This document shows positions 33,929 to 42,084 of a stretch of 64,000 nt of DNA, in pieces. The stretch covers positions 2,480,001 to 2,544,000 of the forward strand of contig OZ244038.1 in NCBI GenBank assembly GCA_965215145.1, given 5' to 3'. Under the pieces are notes generated by a model. It was not told the origin of the DNA, ran no database searches, and saw only the letters and a program-made list of their open reading frames with translations. Position 1 is the stretch's first letter. The number at the start of each line of letters is the position of its first letter. This DNA comes from G965215145 sp965215145 (lineage in GTDB: Bacteria > Bacteroidota > Rhodothermia > Rhodothermales > JANQRZ01). The position numbers and the translations under genes are program-made.

Positions 33929-35473
33929 ATGAAGATCCCCTCGCTCGTCCTCCGCCAGCTCTACACCAACGGCAGCCTCACCCCCACCGACGACGGCGTC
34001 CGGTTCTCCCTCAAGAACCGCCTCGTGGACGCCAAGCTCACCGGGCTCCACCGCGTCACCGTCGACGGCGAGGCCGTCCCCGCCGAGCGCCTCACCCTCT
34101 CGCTCGACGACGGCACCACGCTCGACGCCGCCGGGGTCTCCTCGTCCGACCCCTTCGACTTCCCGCTCAGCCAAATCGTCCACGTCCACGCCCCCGGCAT
34201 CGCCGTGGACGAGGGGGTCCACAAGATCGAGCTCGAGTTCGAGATCGAGGGGATGGGGCGGCTCGGGTTCGGGGTCAAGGATTCGGTCCAGGACGCGCAG
34301 GAGGACCGTGTCAGGCTGCCCCGCGACCCCGAGGACGACTACTCCGAGGACGCCATCCGCGAGCGGCAGGACTTCCTGGAGGACTACACCGGCGAGGAGT
34401 ACGAGCACGTCAAGCACTACTCGTTCGACCCCCACATGTTGGAGGGCAACGTCGAGGCGTTCGTCGGCGTGGCCCAGATCCCCCTCGGCATCGCCGGCCC
34501 GCTGACCGTCCGCGGCGAGCACGCCGACGGCGACTTCCTCATCCCCCTCGCCACCACCGAGGGCACGCTCGTCGCCAGCTACAACCGGGGGATGAAGGTG
34601 CTGAACCTCTCCGGCGGCGTGACCTGCACCGTCTCCGACGACGCGATGCAGCGGGCGCCGGTGTTCATCTTCGAGGACGCCCGCGGCGCGCGCGACTTCA
34701 AGGCGTGGCTCGCCGAGCACTTCGAGGAGATCAAGGCCCAGGCCGAGAGCACCACCAGCATCGGCCAGCTCAGCAACATCGACACGTACCTCTCCAACAA
34801 GTTCGCCTTCTGCCGCTTCAACTTCACGACGGGGGATGCCGCCGGGCAGAACATGGTCGGCCGCGCCACCTTCGCCGCATGCTCCTGGATCCTCGACCAC
34901 AACGACACCATCCGGCGGTTCTACCTGGAGAGCAACTTCGCCACGGACAAGAAGGCGAGCCAGGTCAACATCATGCGCACCCGCGGCAAGCGCGTCACGG
35001 CCGAGTGCGTGGTGAAGGGGGACGTGCTCCGGCAGCACATGCGCGTCGAGCCGAAGGGGCTGCACTACCACTGGGGCGTGGCCGGCGCCGTCGGCTCGAT
35101 CCTCTCCGGCGCCAACAACAACGGGCTCCACTCCCCCAACGGCATCACGGCCATGTTCATCGCCACGGGGCAGGACGTGGCGAACGTCTCGGAGAGCTCG
35201 GCGGCGCTGCTCTACACCGAGCTCACGCCTGAGGAGGACCTCTACATGTCGATCACGATCCCGAGCCTGATCGTGGCGAGCTACGGCGGCGGCACCGGCC
35301 TGGCGACGCAGCAGGAGTGCCTGCGGATGCTCGGCTGCGCCGGCAAGGACCGGGTCAAGAAGCTGGCCGAGATCATCGCGGGCGTGGTCCTCGCGGGCGA
35401 GATCTCTTTGGCGAGCGCGATCTCCTCGAACGACTGGGTCTCCAGCCACGAGAAGCTCGGCCGCAACCGCTAG
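33929..35473 (+). CDS. hmgA: Hydroxymethylglutaryl-CoA reductase (class I) with extra N-terminal domain
   Basis: Makes mevalonate from HMG-CoA with NADPH, the committed step of the mevalonate isoprenoid route. 514 aa. Residues 1-125 form a beta-rich domain (LVLRQLYTNGSL, FSLKNRLVDAKLTGL) absent from standard class I enzymes and without membrane helices. The catalytic part has PLGIAGPLTVRG, LATTEGTLVASYNRG (Glu), TTGDAAGQNM (NADPH), DKKASQVN (Lys), GQDVANVSESS (Asp) and a C-terminal SSHEKLGRNR (catalytic His), so it should be active. Ends 5 bp from the convergent sulfotransferase stop. Confidence 0.96.
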   Translation: MKIPSLVLRQLYTNGSLTPTDDGVRFSLKNRLVDAKLTGLHRVTVDGEAVPAERLTLSLDDGTTLDAAGVSSSDPFDFPLSQIVHVHAPGIAVDEGVHKIELEFEIEGMGRLGFGVKDSVQDAQEDRVRLPRDPEDDYSEDAIRERQDFLEDYTGEEYEHVKHYSFDPHMLEGNVEAFVGVAQIPLGIAGPLTVRGEHADGDFLIPLATTEGTLVASYNRGMKVLNLSGGVTCTVSDDAMQRAPVFIFEDARGARDFKAWLAEHFEEIKAQAESTTSIGQLSNIDTYLSNKFAFCRFNFTTGDAAGQNMVGRATFAACSWILDHNDTIRRFYLESNFATDKKASQVNIMRTRGKRVTAECVVKGDVLRQHMRVEPKGLHYHWGVAGAVGSILSGANNNGLHSPNGITAMFIATGQDVANVSESSAALLYTELTPEEDLYMSITIPSLIVASYGGGTGLATQQECLRMLGCAGKDRVKKLAEIIAGVVLAGEISLASAISSNDWVSSHEKLGRNR

Positions 35474-35478
35474 CCTTT

Positions 35479-36261
35479 TTACCCGAACGCGGTGTCCGGG
35501 TCAAGCGAGTAGCCGAAGCCGTGAGCGCGGCCCTCGTAGCGCCGTCGGATGCGGCGGGCGTAGGGCCGCGTCAGCAGTCGCTCGTTCAGCCGCCACCACC
35601 GGGCGAGGTACGCCGCGTTCACGTCCGCCCGCACCTCCCGCTGGAGCGGCTGGGGGGCTAGGCCCAGAAAATCGTGGGCCCGCCGCAGCTCGGCCTCGGG
35701 GTCGGCGGTGAAGTCCTCGTAGCGCAGCATCAACAGTTGCCGGACGTGCGGCCGGTCGGCTTCGAACCGCTCGTGGCAGACGAGCCAGTGCCGGACGAGG
35801 CTGTCGAGGCTGGTCTTGCTCCACTTCTGCGTGGCATAGGCGACGGCGACGGGATGCCGCAGCATCACCACGAACCGGGCCTCGGGGAAGAGCGCCTGCA
35901 AAAATCGGAGCCGGATGAGGTTCGGCGGGGACTTCTCGACGAGGCAGTCCCTCCCGAGATTCCAGTGCGGCGCCCACTCGGCCAGCAGCCGCTCGGCGTG
36001 CTCCGGCGTCGCCAGCGGCGAGCGCTCGGTGAGGTGCGCGGCGGGGTCGAACCCGAACCGGCCGGGGCCGCCGTGCGCCGCCGCCGGCGGATAGACCGCC
36101 TGGAGGTGCTGCCCCTCGTCCTCCGGCACGCCCGTGTCGCGGAACACGCTCGCGGCGGGGTGGTCACCGATGCAGCGGTGCAGCAGGGACGTCCCACTCC
36201 GGTGGAGGCCGCCGACGAAGACGAGCCGGTCGCTGCTGATTCCCGTCGCCGCCTCAGCCAT
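35479..36261 (-). CDS. Sulfotransferase family protein
   Basis: 260 aa, PAPS-dependent sulfotransferase fold. The 5'-phosphosulfate loop is FVGGLHRSGTSLLHR (residues 15-29), the 3'-phosphate motif is FVVMLRHPVAVAYA, and LMLRYEDFTADPEAEL is the usual third block. Acceptor unknown; bacterial members sulfate glycolipids, polysaccharides or peptides. Its start lies 3 bp after the stop of the patatin gene, so the two form an operon, suggesting a lipid-related acceptor (inference only). Confidence 0.9.
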   Translation of the reverse strand: MAEAATGISSDRLVFVGGLHRSGTSLLHRCIGDHPAASVFRDTGVPEDEGQHLQAVYPPAAAHGGPGRFGFDPAAHLTERSPLATPEHAERLLAEWAPHWNLGRDCLVEKSPPNLIRLRFLQALFPEARFVVMLRHPVAVAYATQKWSKTSLDSLVRHWLVCHERFEADRPHVRQLLMLRYEDFTADPEAELRRAHDFLGLAPQPLQREVRADVNAAYLARWWRLNERLLTRPYARRIRRRYEGRAHGFGYSLDPDTAFG

Positions 36262-36264
36262 CGC

Positions 36265-37515
36265 TCAGGCCGCCCGGTCGAGCGTCTGGTCGAGGCGGAG
36301 GAGGGTGTCGCGGAGGGAGCGTGCGACGGGGGCGCCGGCGTCGTCGTCGGAGCGTTGTAGGGGCTCCTCCATGAGGTCGAGGCCGACCTGGGGCCAGAGC
36401 CGCCGGGCGGGGTCGTCGAGGACCTCGTCGCGGAGGCGGAGGCCGTGCGCCGCGAGGGTCGGCGCCAGCGCCTCGCGGCGCGCGGCGAGGCCGGCGAGGG
36501 TGGCGTGGTAGGCGTGCTCGACGACGAGCTTCCGGGCGTCGAACGAGAACACGTTCGAGAAGAACATCTGGTAGTCGTCCCGCCGCGGCTCGACGACGAC
36601 CACGTCGGCCCCCTCGTAGCGCTGTTCGTAGGCGGCGAGGCCGGTGGTGAAGCGGGAGTAGATCAGCGTGCGGAACGCCTGCGCCAGCACGCCCGGCATC
36701 CCGCGGTCTACGAGCTTGCCGCGCTGCATGTACCCCTCCTCCACGGCGCGCGCCGTGTCCACCGGCACGACGGGGTTCACGCAGAAGACGAGGTCAGCGC
36801 CGGCGTCGAGGGCGACGGAGGCGTGGACCGTCTTGAGGAGGATGCCGTCCACGTACTCCCGGCCGCCGATGGGCACGGGCGGGTACAGCACCGGCAGCGC
36901 CGAGGACGCCTGCACCGCCTGTGAGATGGGGACCCCGTCGAGCGGGGCCTCGCCGAAGCGGATGGCCTCGCCGGAGTTGAGGTCGGTGGCGACGACGACG
37001 AAGCGGGTGCCGAGACGGCGGAAATCGTCGGTGCGGCCCTTGATGGCGAATACGTCTCTGAGGAAGTACCGAATGCCCTCGTTGTTGAAGAGCCCGACGG
37101 GGAGCGCCCGGCCGAGCCGGTTCGTGAGCGCCGCAGTCAGGCCGCCCTCGTGGTCGGGCTTGAAGGCGAAGTCAGCGAGGGCCTCGGTGAGCCGTTTGGG
37201 GAGCGTCGCCGTGCGGCGGGCCCACTCGCCGAAGGCGGGGCGGAGGAAGAGCTCCGGGCGGAACGGGTGCTCGCCGGGCTCGTCGCGGACGACGGAGCGG
37301 CAGAGCTGCGCCGTCCCGATCCCGTTGGCGAGGCAGGCCCCGACGAAGGCCCCGGCCGAGACGCCGACGTAGATCGGTAGCCGCGCGAGGTCGAGTCCTT
37401 CGACGGCCTCCTCCAGCGCCCGCAGCGCGCCGATCTCGTAGATCGCCCCCTCCGGCCCCCCACCGGCAAGGGCGAGGGCGACGGTGCTGCGGGAGGATAG
37501 ACCGGGAGCGGGCAT
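36265..37515 (-). CDS. Patatin-like phospholipase
   Basis: 416 aa. Ser-Asp dyad lipase: oxyanion glycine stretch LALAGGGPEGAIYEIGAL (about 15-32), nucleophile Ser53 in GVSAG, and the Asp of REYVDGILLK. No signal peptide, so probably cytoplasmic or membrane-associated. Relatives release fatty acids from phospholipids or act on PHA-granule-type lipids. The long C-terminal half (after 250) is helical and less recognisable. Upstream gene of a likely two-gene unit with the sulfotransferase. Confidence 0.92.
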   Translation of the reverse strand: MPAPGLSSRSTVALALAGGGPEGAIYEIGALRALEEAVEGLDLARLPIYVGVSAGAFVGACLANGIGTAQLCRSVVRDEPGEHPFRPELFLRPAFGEWARRTATLPKRLTEALADFAFKPDHEGGLTAALTNRLGRALPVGLFNNEGIRYFLRDVFAIKGRTDDFRRLGTRFVVVATDLNSGEAIRFGEAPLDGVPISQAVQASSALPVLYPPVPIGGREYVDGILLKTVHASVALDAGADLVFCVNPVVPVDTARAVEEGYMQRGKLVDRGMPGVLAQAFRTLIYSRFTTGLAAYEQRYEGADVVVVEPRRDDYQMFFSNVFSFDARKLVVEHAYHATLAGLAARREALAPTLAAHGLRLRDEVLDDPARRLWPQVGLDLMEEPLQRSDDDAGAPVARSLRDTLLRLDQTLDRAA

Positions 37516-37583
37516 CTCGGAAGATAGAGCGGGGATCCGACCGAGCGCAGCGCCTTCGGGGTGCGCTGCCGGGGCCTACCGGG

Positions 37584-37638
37584 CGTAGGGGCGGGTCTCG
37601 TGCCCGCCCCCAGGGCGACTGCAAGGGTCGCCCCTACG
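37584..37638. repeat. Compound palindrome, GTAGGGGCG family
   Basis: CGTAGGGGCG (37584-37593) and CGCCCCTACG (37629-37638) form the outer arms. Two nested hairpins lie inside: GGGGCGGG/CCCGCCCC (37588-37610) and GGGCGAC/GTCGCCC (37613-37633). Sits between the phasin 3' end and the patatin 5' end. Confidence 0.75.
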
Positions 37639-37660
37639 GGTATCGGCGGGTGCGAAGCCC

Positions 37661-38422
37661 CTACGCCGCCTGCTTCTCCAGCCGGGCGACGGCCGCATCG
37701 GCCGCCTTCTGCCCCTGCACCTTATCGACCACGACGCCGTCCACCTTCACGGCGTACCACCCACCGCCGGTGGCCTCGGTGGTGACGGTCTGCGCCTCCG
37801 TGCGGCCGGTCGAGAAGTCCTGGGCGCGAAGCTCCTCGACGCGTGCCGCCGCATCGTCCTCGCCCTGCACCTTGTCGACCACGAGGCCGTGTACGCGGAC
37901 CTCGTACCACCCGCCGCCGACGGCGAGGGCCTCCACGTCCGGCACGGCGGCGCGGGCGATCTCGCGCTGCTGCCGCGCGGCGTCGAGGTTTTTCGAGAGC
38001 TGGCGCACGCTGGCGCGGAGCTCCGTGATCTCGTCGCGGGTCGGGACGCCGAGGCCGTGGAGCGCGGCGGTCACCGCCTGCTCGATCCGGCCCTCGATCC
38101 CCTCAACGAGCCCGTCGAGCCCCTGCATCGCGCGGCCGACCTGGCCCTCGACGACCTGCTTCGCCTTCGTGGCCTGCCGGTCCGCCTCGCGCTGCACCTC
38201 GGCCGCCCCCTTGCGGAGGCCGTCGAGCTGCGCCTCGAGCTGGCCGCGGATCGCGGCGGCCTCGTCGGCGCCAGGGCCGTCGTACTTCTTGCCGCGCTTG
38301 ACGAGCTTCTTGAACGTCTTGCTCCCCTCCTTCTCGGCCTTCGAGAGCGCGCCGAGCCCGGCGAGGAAGATCCGCTGCGCGGACTCCTGGAGCTCCTGGG
38401 TTTCCTGCTTCGTCTTCGCCAT
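37661..38422 (-). CDS. Phasin-family protein with duplicated C-terminal motif
   Basis: 253 aa from the ATG at 38422. Residues 1-140 are a phasin-like amphipathic helix region (ESAQRIFLAGLGALSKAEKEGSKTFKKLVKRGK, then long KxxE/RxxE helices), closest to PhaF/PhaI-type granule-associated proteins. The C-terminus holds two copies of a 40-60 residue unit, each with GGGWY(E/A)V(R/K)V(H/D)G(L/V)VVDKVQG. The unit looks like a small beta-alpha fold, not the AAKP-repeat tail of PhaF. Inferred role: coating of polyhydroxyalkanoate granules. Downstream of a second phasin and a PhaR-like gene; no PHA synthase is in view. Confidence 0.78.
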   Translation of the reverse strand: MAKTKQETQELQESAQRIFLAGLGALSKAEKEGSKTFKKLVKRGKKYDGPGADEAAAIRGQLEAQLDGLRKGAAEVQREADRQATKAKQVVEGQVGRAMQGLDGLVEGIEGRIEQAVTAALHGLGVPTRDEITELRASVRQLSKNLDAARQQREIARAAVPDVEALAVGGGWYEVRVHGLVVDKVQGEDDAAARVEELRAQDFSTGRTEAQTVTTEATGGGWYAVKVDGVVVDKVQGQKAADAAVARLEKQAA

Positions 38423-38501
38423 CGTCTTCTGGGTTCGGGTGCTGCGTGGGAAAGAGAAAGCCGGCGCGGTGTGGGACGCCGCGCCGGCCGGACCCGCCGG
38501 G

Positions 38502-38948
38502 CTACGCCGCGCGCAGCTCGAGGGTCTTCTTGTTGAGCCGCTCGACGCTGCGCTTGAGCGCGTCCACGTCCTCACGGGTCGGGACGTTCATGCGCTGGAG
38601 CACGTCGGTGACCGCCTCGGCCACGCGGTCCTCCATCGCCTTCGCGGTGGCCTCGGCCTTGCGCCCCGCCTCGCGGACCTCGGCGGCGGCCTCCTCGGCC
38701 TCAGCGCGGACCTCGCGGGTCTCGGCCTCCGCCTCGCCGTAGGCCTTCGCCGTGAGCGTCTTGGCGCGGCCGGTCTCGACGGCGCGGCCCTCGCTGATGA
38801 GCTGGCCGAACGTCTTCTCCGCCTCCTCCTGGAGGACGGCGACGACGCCGAGGCCGGCGTAGAAGGCGTCGCGGGTGTAGCCGGCGACGGCGGTGGCGGT
38901 GTCGCGCACGGCGCCCGTGGCGGCGGCGAGGGTCTGGGTGGTGTCCAT
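38502..38948 (-). CDS. Phasin-family protein
   Basis: 148 aa, almost entirely helical and Ala/Glu-rich. The N-terminal stretch AGYTRDAFYAGLGVVAVLQEEAEKTFGQLISEGRAVE parallels the IFLAGLGALSKAEKEG segment of the neighbouring phasin, and PTREDVDALKRSVERLNKK parallels its PTRDEITELRASVRQLSKN. The pair therefore arose by duplication. Typical of PhaI-like surfactant proteins on storage granules. Encoded between the PhaR-like regulator and the larger phasin on one strand, so an operon is likely. Confidence 0.78.
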   Translation of the reverse strand: MDTTQTLAAATGAVRDTATAVAGYTRDAFYAGLGVVAVLQEEAEKTFGQLISEGRAVETGRAKTLTAKAYGEAEAETREVRAEAEEAAAEVREAGRKAEATAKAMEDRVAEAVTDVLQRMNVPTREDVDALKRSVERLNKKTLELRAA

Positions 38949-38978
38949 GGGGGGTGTGGGGTTGGGGAGGGTTCGGGT

Positions 38979-39431
38979 TTAGGATTCGTCGTCGGGCGGG
39001 GCGAGGCGGGCTTCGAGTGCATCGAGGCGCTCGCGGAGCCGGGCCATCTCGTCCTCGACCGCCGGCGTGGCAGGCGACGGCTTCGCCCGCTTCTGCACCG
39101 CGCCGGTGACGGAGGTGGCGACGGAGCCGACGGCCTGCTGCACCTGCTTGACGCGGGAGCTGACCGCCTCCTCGCCCGCCTGCAGCGCCCCCTCCCCGAC
39201 CCGGATGAGGTCGTGGAGGAGCCCGCTCGGGAACGACGAGCCGCGGCGGCCCTGCTCGGAGATCACCTGCGTCAGCACCTGCACCGTCACGTCCTCGCCC
39301 GAGGCGTTGTCGACGACCTCAACCTCCTCGCCCGCCGTGATCCAGCTGGCGACCTCTTGGAGGGAGACGTACCGGCTCTCGGCGGAGTCGTAGAGCTTGC
39401 GGCTGCCGTAGCGCTTGACCTGTCGGGGCAT
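38979..39431 (-). CDS. PhaR-like polyhydroxyalkanoate synthesis regulator
   Basis: 150 aa from the ATG at 39431. The N-terminal 60 residues (VKRYGSRKLYDSAESRYVSLQEVASWI ... EVVDNASGEDVT ... LTQVI) are the PHB/PHA accumulation regulator DNA-binding domain. In proteobacterial PhaR this binds both PHA and phasin promoters and is released as granules form. The rest is a predicted coiled coil (VEDEMARLRERLDALEARL). First gene of the unit with two phasins, which supports autoregulated phasin control. Confidence 0.85.
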   Translation of the reverse strand: MPRQVKRYGSRKLYDSAESRYVSLQEVASWITAGEEVEVVDNASGEDVTVQVLTQVISEQGRRGSSFPSGLLHDLIRVGEGALQAGEEAVSSRVKQVQQAVGSVATSVTGAVQKRAKPSPATPAVEDEMARLRERLDALEARLAPPDDES

Positions 39432-39545
39432 GGGGCGGAGGTGGATGCGCGTCTTTTGACGCATTGCGGCAAAGCGGGTTTCCGCCCCGTGCCGCACCGC
39501 GTCACGATTCACCGATCCTTCCCGCTCCAGCCCTCGCACCAACCC

Positions 39546-39591
39546 AGACTCCCTGTAGGGGCGCAGCACGCTGCGCCCCTACAGGGAGTCT
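39546..39591. repeat. Perfect 21-bp hairpin, GTAGGGGCG family
   Basis: Arms 39546-39566 and 39571-39591 are exact complements around a CACG loop. Core GTAGGGGCG...CGCCCCTAC. Between the EF-G-like 3' end (39606) and the PhaR-like gene; likely also a transcript end signal. Confidence 0.85.
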
Positions 39592-39605
39592 GCCCGCCTC
39601 GCGAG

Positions 39606-41723
39606 CTACGCCTCCTCTAGCTCCGCGTTCTGCGCGACGATCTCGTCCTGGACGTGGCGCGGCATCGCCTCGTAGCGGAGGTGCTCGGCGTGGTGGAGGC
39701 CGCGGCCCTGCGTCATCGAGCGGAGCGCCGTCGAGTACCGGTAGAGCTCGGCGTCGGGGACGTGGGCGGTGACCTTCTGGAACGGCCCCTCCGCCGCCAT
39801 CCCCTGCACCCGCGCCCGCCGCGTGTTGAGGTCGCCGAGGACGTCGCCCATGTGCTCCTCGGGGACGAGGACCTCGAGCTGCGAGATGGGTTCGAGCAGG
39901 ACGGGGCGGGCCTGGCGGAACGCCTCGCGGAAGCCCTGCCGGCTCGCCGTCTTGAACGCGTTCTCGTTCGAGTCCACGGCGTGCATCCCCCCGTCGAAGA
40001 CCACGATCCGGACGTCGCCCACGGGGTAGCCGGCGACGGGCCCCTCGCGGAGCGCCTCCATGATCCCCTTCTGGATGGCCCCGAAGAACCGCCGCATGTC
40101 GATCACCCCACCGACGATGCCGTCGATGAACTGGACGGTCGAGCCCCAGTCGGTCTCGAGGTCGACGGCGTTACGGACGCGGATGTCGTCGGGGGCCTGG
40201 AACTCCCCGTTCAGCGGCTCGACGAGGAGCGAGATGTCGGCGAACTGGCCGGCGCCGCCCGTCTGCTTCTTGTGGCGGTAGCTGGCGCGGGCGCGGCCCT
40301 GGACCGTCTCGCGGTAGCCGATCTTCGGGCGGTCGAACGCGACGTCGACGCCGAAGCGCTGCTTGAGGCGGTACTTGGCGACCTCGAGGTGCATCTCGCC
40401 CTGGCCGGCGAGGGTCATCTGGCTCAGCGCCGCGTCGTGGTCCACGCGGAGGCTGGGGTCCTCCTTCTGGAGCTGGTGGAGCCCCTGCGCGAGGCGGTCC
40501 TCGTCGCCGCTCTGCGCCGGGCGGATGGCGACGCGGACCTTCGGGTCGGGGAAGGCGATGGGGGCGCGGACGGCCTCGGAGCCGCGGCGGCGGAGGGTGT
40601 GGTTCGTCGCCGTGTCGCGGAGCTTGACGACGGCGCCGAGGTCGCCGGGCAAGAGCTTCGCCACGGGCTCGCGCTCGTGGCCGTTGATGGCGAAGAGCTG
40701 CCCGAGCCGCTCGGAGGAGCCGGTCTGCGCGTTCTCGAGGTCGGTGTTGGGTTCGAGCGTGCCCTGGTGGACCCGGAAGAACGAGTACTCGCCGACGTGG
40801 GGCTCGGCCATCGTGCGGTAGACGAAGGCGATGGGGTCGGCCGCGGCGTCGTAGCGCGCCTCGCCCTCGGCCATCTCGGCCGGCGGCATCATCGTCGGCG
40901 CCGGCAGCACGTTGTCGACGAACCCCATCAGCCGGCTGACCCCGACGTTCTCCTTGGCGATGGTGAGGAAGATCGGGAACAGCTCGCGGCGGAGCATCGC
41001 CGCGCGGAGGCCCTGGCGCATCTGGTCCTCGGAGAGCTCGCCCTGCTCGAAGTAGAGCTCCATCAGCACCTCGTCGTTCTCGGCGATGTTCTCGACGAGC
41101 TCGTTGTGGAGCCGGTCGGCCTCGGCGCGGAACTCGTCGGCGATGGGCTCGACGGTCATCTGCCCGCGCTCGTCGAACCGGAGCTGCTTCATGAGCAGCA
41201 CGTCGATGATGGTCCGCGTGCCCTTCCCCGCGGGGAGCTGCACCACGGTGGCCGCCCGCCCGAACCGGTCGTGCATCTGGTTCACGGCCTCGGCGAAGTC
41301 GGCCTGGTCCTGGTCGAGCTTGTTGAGGACGAACATGGACGGCGTGCTCGTGCGCTGGCAGTAGCGCCACGCCTGCTCGGTGCCGACCTGGACGCCCTCG
41401 GCCGCGTCGATCACGAAGATCGCGCAGTCGGCGACCTTCAGCGCGGTCACCACCTCGGAGACGAAGTCGAGGTAGCCGGGGGTGTCGAGGATGTTGATCT
41501 TGTGGCCCTTCCACTCGGCGTGGAGCAGCGAGGCGAACACGCTCATCTGGCGCTCGTGCTCGGAGGGGTGATAGTCCGAGACGGTGCTCCCCTCCTCGAC
41601 CGTGCCCATGCGCTGCGTGGCGCCGGAGCTGAAGAGCATGGCCTCGGCGAGCGTGGTCTTCCCGCTGCCCTGGTGCCCGACGAGGGCGACGTTGCGGATG
41701 TGGTCGGCGTCGTAGATGTTCAT
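39606..41723 (-). CDS. EF-G-like translational GTPase (EF-G2 type)
   Basis: 705 aa with the five EF-G domains. G1 is GHQGSGKT (residues 16-23) instead of the AHxDAGKT of canonical EF-G; G3 is DTPGYLDF and G4 is NKLDQD. Switch I shows SEHERQMSVFASL in place of ERGITI. Domain IV has KKQTGGAGQFADI and domain V EPISQLEVLVPEEHMGDVLGDL. These are hallmarks of the EF-G2 paralogue group found with a standard fusA elsewhere; the exact role (translocation backup, recycling or stress) is not settled. ATG at 41723 agrees with family starts. No ribosomal operon adjacent. Confidence 0.92.
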   Translation of the reverse strand: MNIYDADHIRNVALVGHQGSGKTTLAEAMLFSSGATQRMGTVEEGSTVSDYHPSEHERQMSVFASLLHAEWKGHKINILDTPGYLDFVSEVVTALKVADCAIFVIDAAEGVQVGTEQAWRYCQRTSTPSMFVLNKLDQDQADFAEAVNQMHDRFGRAATVVQLPAGKGTRTIIDVLLMKQLRFDERGQMTVEPIADEFRAEADRLHNELVENIAENDEVLMELYFEQGELSEDQMRQGLRAAMLRRELFPIFLTIAKENVGVSRLMGFVDNVLPAPTMMPPAEMAEGEARYDAAADPIAFVYRTMAEPHVGEYSFFRVHQGTLEPNTDLENAQTGSSERLGQLFAINGHEREPVAKLLPGDLGAVVKLRDTATNHTLRRRGSEAVRAPIAFPDPKVRVAIRPAQSGDEDRLAQGLHQLQKEDPSLRVDHDAALSQMTLAGQGEMHLEVAKYRLKQRFGVDVAFDRPKIGYRETVQGRARASYRHKKQTGGAGQFADISLLVEPLNGEFQAPDDIRVRNAVDLETDWGSTVQFIDGIVGGVIDMRRFFGAIQKGIMEALREGPVAGYPVGDVRIVVFDGGMHAVDSNENAFKTASRQGFREAFRQARPVLLEPISQLEVLVPEEHMGDVLGDLNTRRARVQGMAAEGPFQKVTAHVPDAELYRYSTALRSMTQGRGLHHAEHLRYEAMPRHVQDEIVAQNAELEEA

Positions 41724-41766
41724 GGGCGGGGTGCGGGGCTGGGGTGGAGGAAAGCGGAGGGGCTAG

Positions 41767-41950
41767 GAGGCTGTTCGGGATTCACCGTCGTGGGCTGCGA
41801 GCGGCTGCGAAGTGCCCCCGGCGGCGTTGCGCTGCATCGCCGATGCCGTCGCATCGGCTGCCCCGCAGGGGCGGGATGTTCCACTTCGCGCGCCTTGCCG
41901 GGGTGCTCCTCGCTCGCTCTCGCCTGCACGCTCTAAATCCGAACAGCCTC
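41767..41950. mobile_element. MITE-like element with GAGGCTGTTCGG inverted ends
   Basis: A 184-bp non-coding segment whose ends are inverted: GAGGCTGTTCGGGATT (41767-41782) and AAATCCGAACAGCCTC (41935-41950). TA dinucleotides flank both sides. The terminal sequence resembles ends of IS5-type elements that duplicate TA. No transposase inside; several short open frames across it are not credible. Lies in the leader region between the EF-G-like gene and tsaB. Confidence 0.6.
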
Positions 41951-42084
41951 TAAGAAGATACCGGGCGTTAAGAGAATGTCAAGACGGGTCGGAGAGGGTT
42001 GAGGGGCGGGGGCCGAAGGGTGAGAGGGAGCGTGGCGGCCCGCCCCCTCCTTTATCCTTCACCCTCCACTCTCCACCCCTCACG

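Noticed and set aside
39654..41936. 760-codon plus-strand frame opposite the EF-G-like gene
   Set aside because: Antisense shadow of a gene with complete GTPase motifs.
41744..41953. Small plus-strand frame over the MITE-like element
   Set aside because: Covers exactly the inverted-repeat element; Arg-rich random composition and no homologous pattern.
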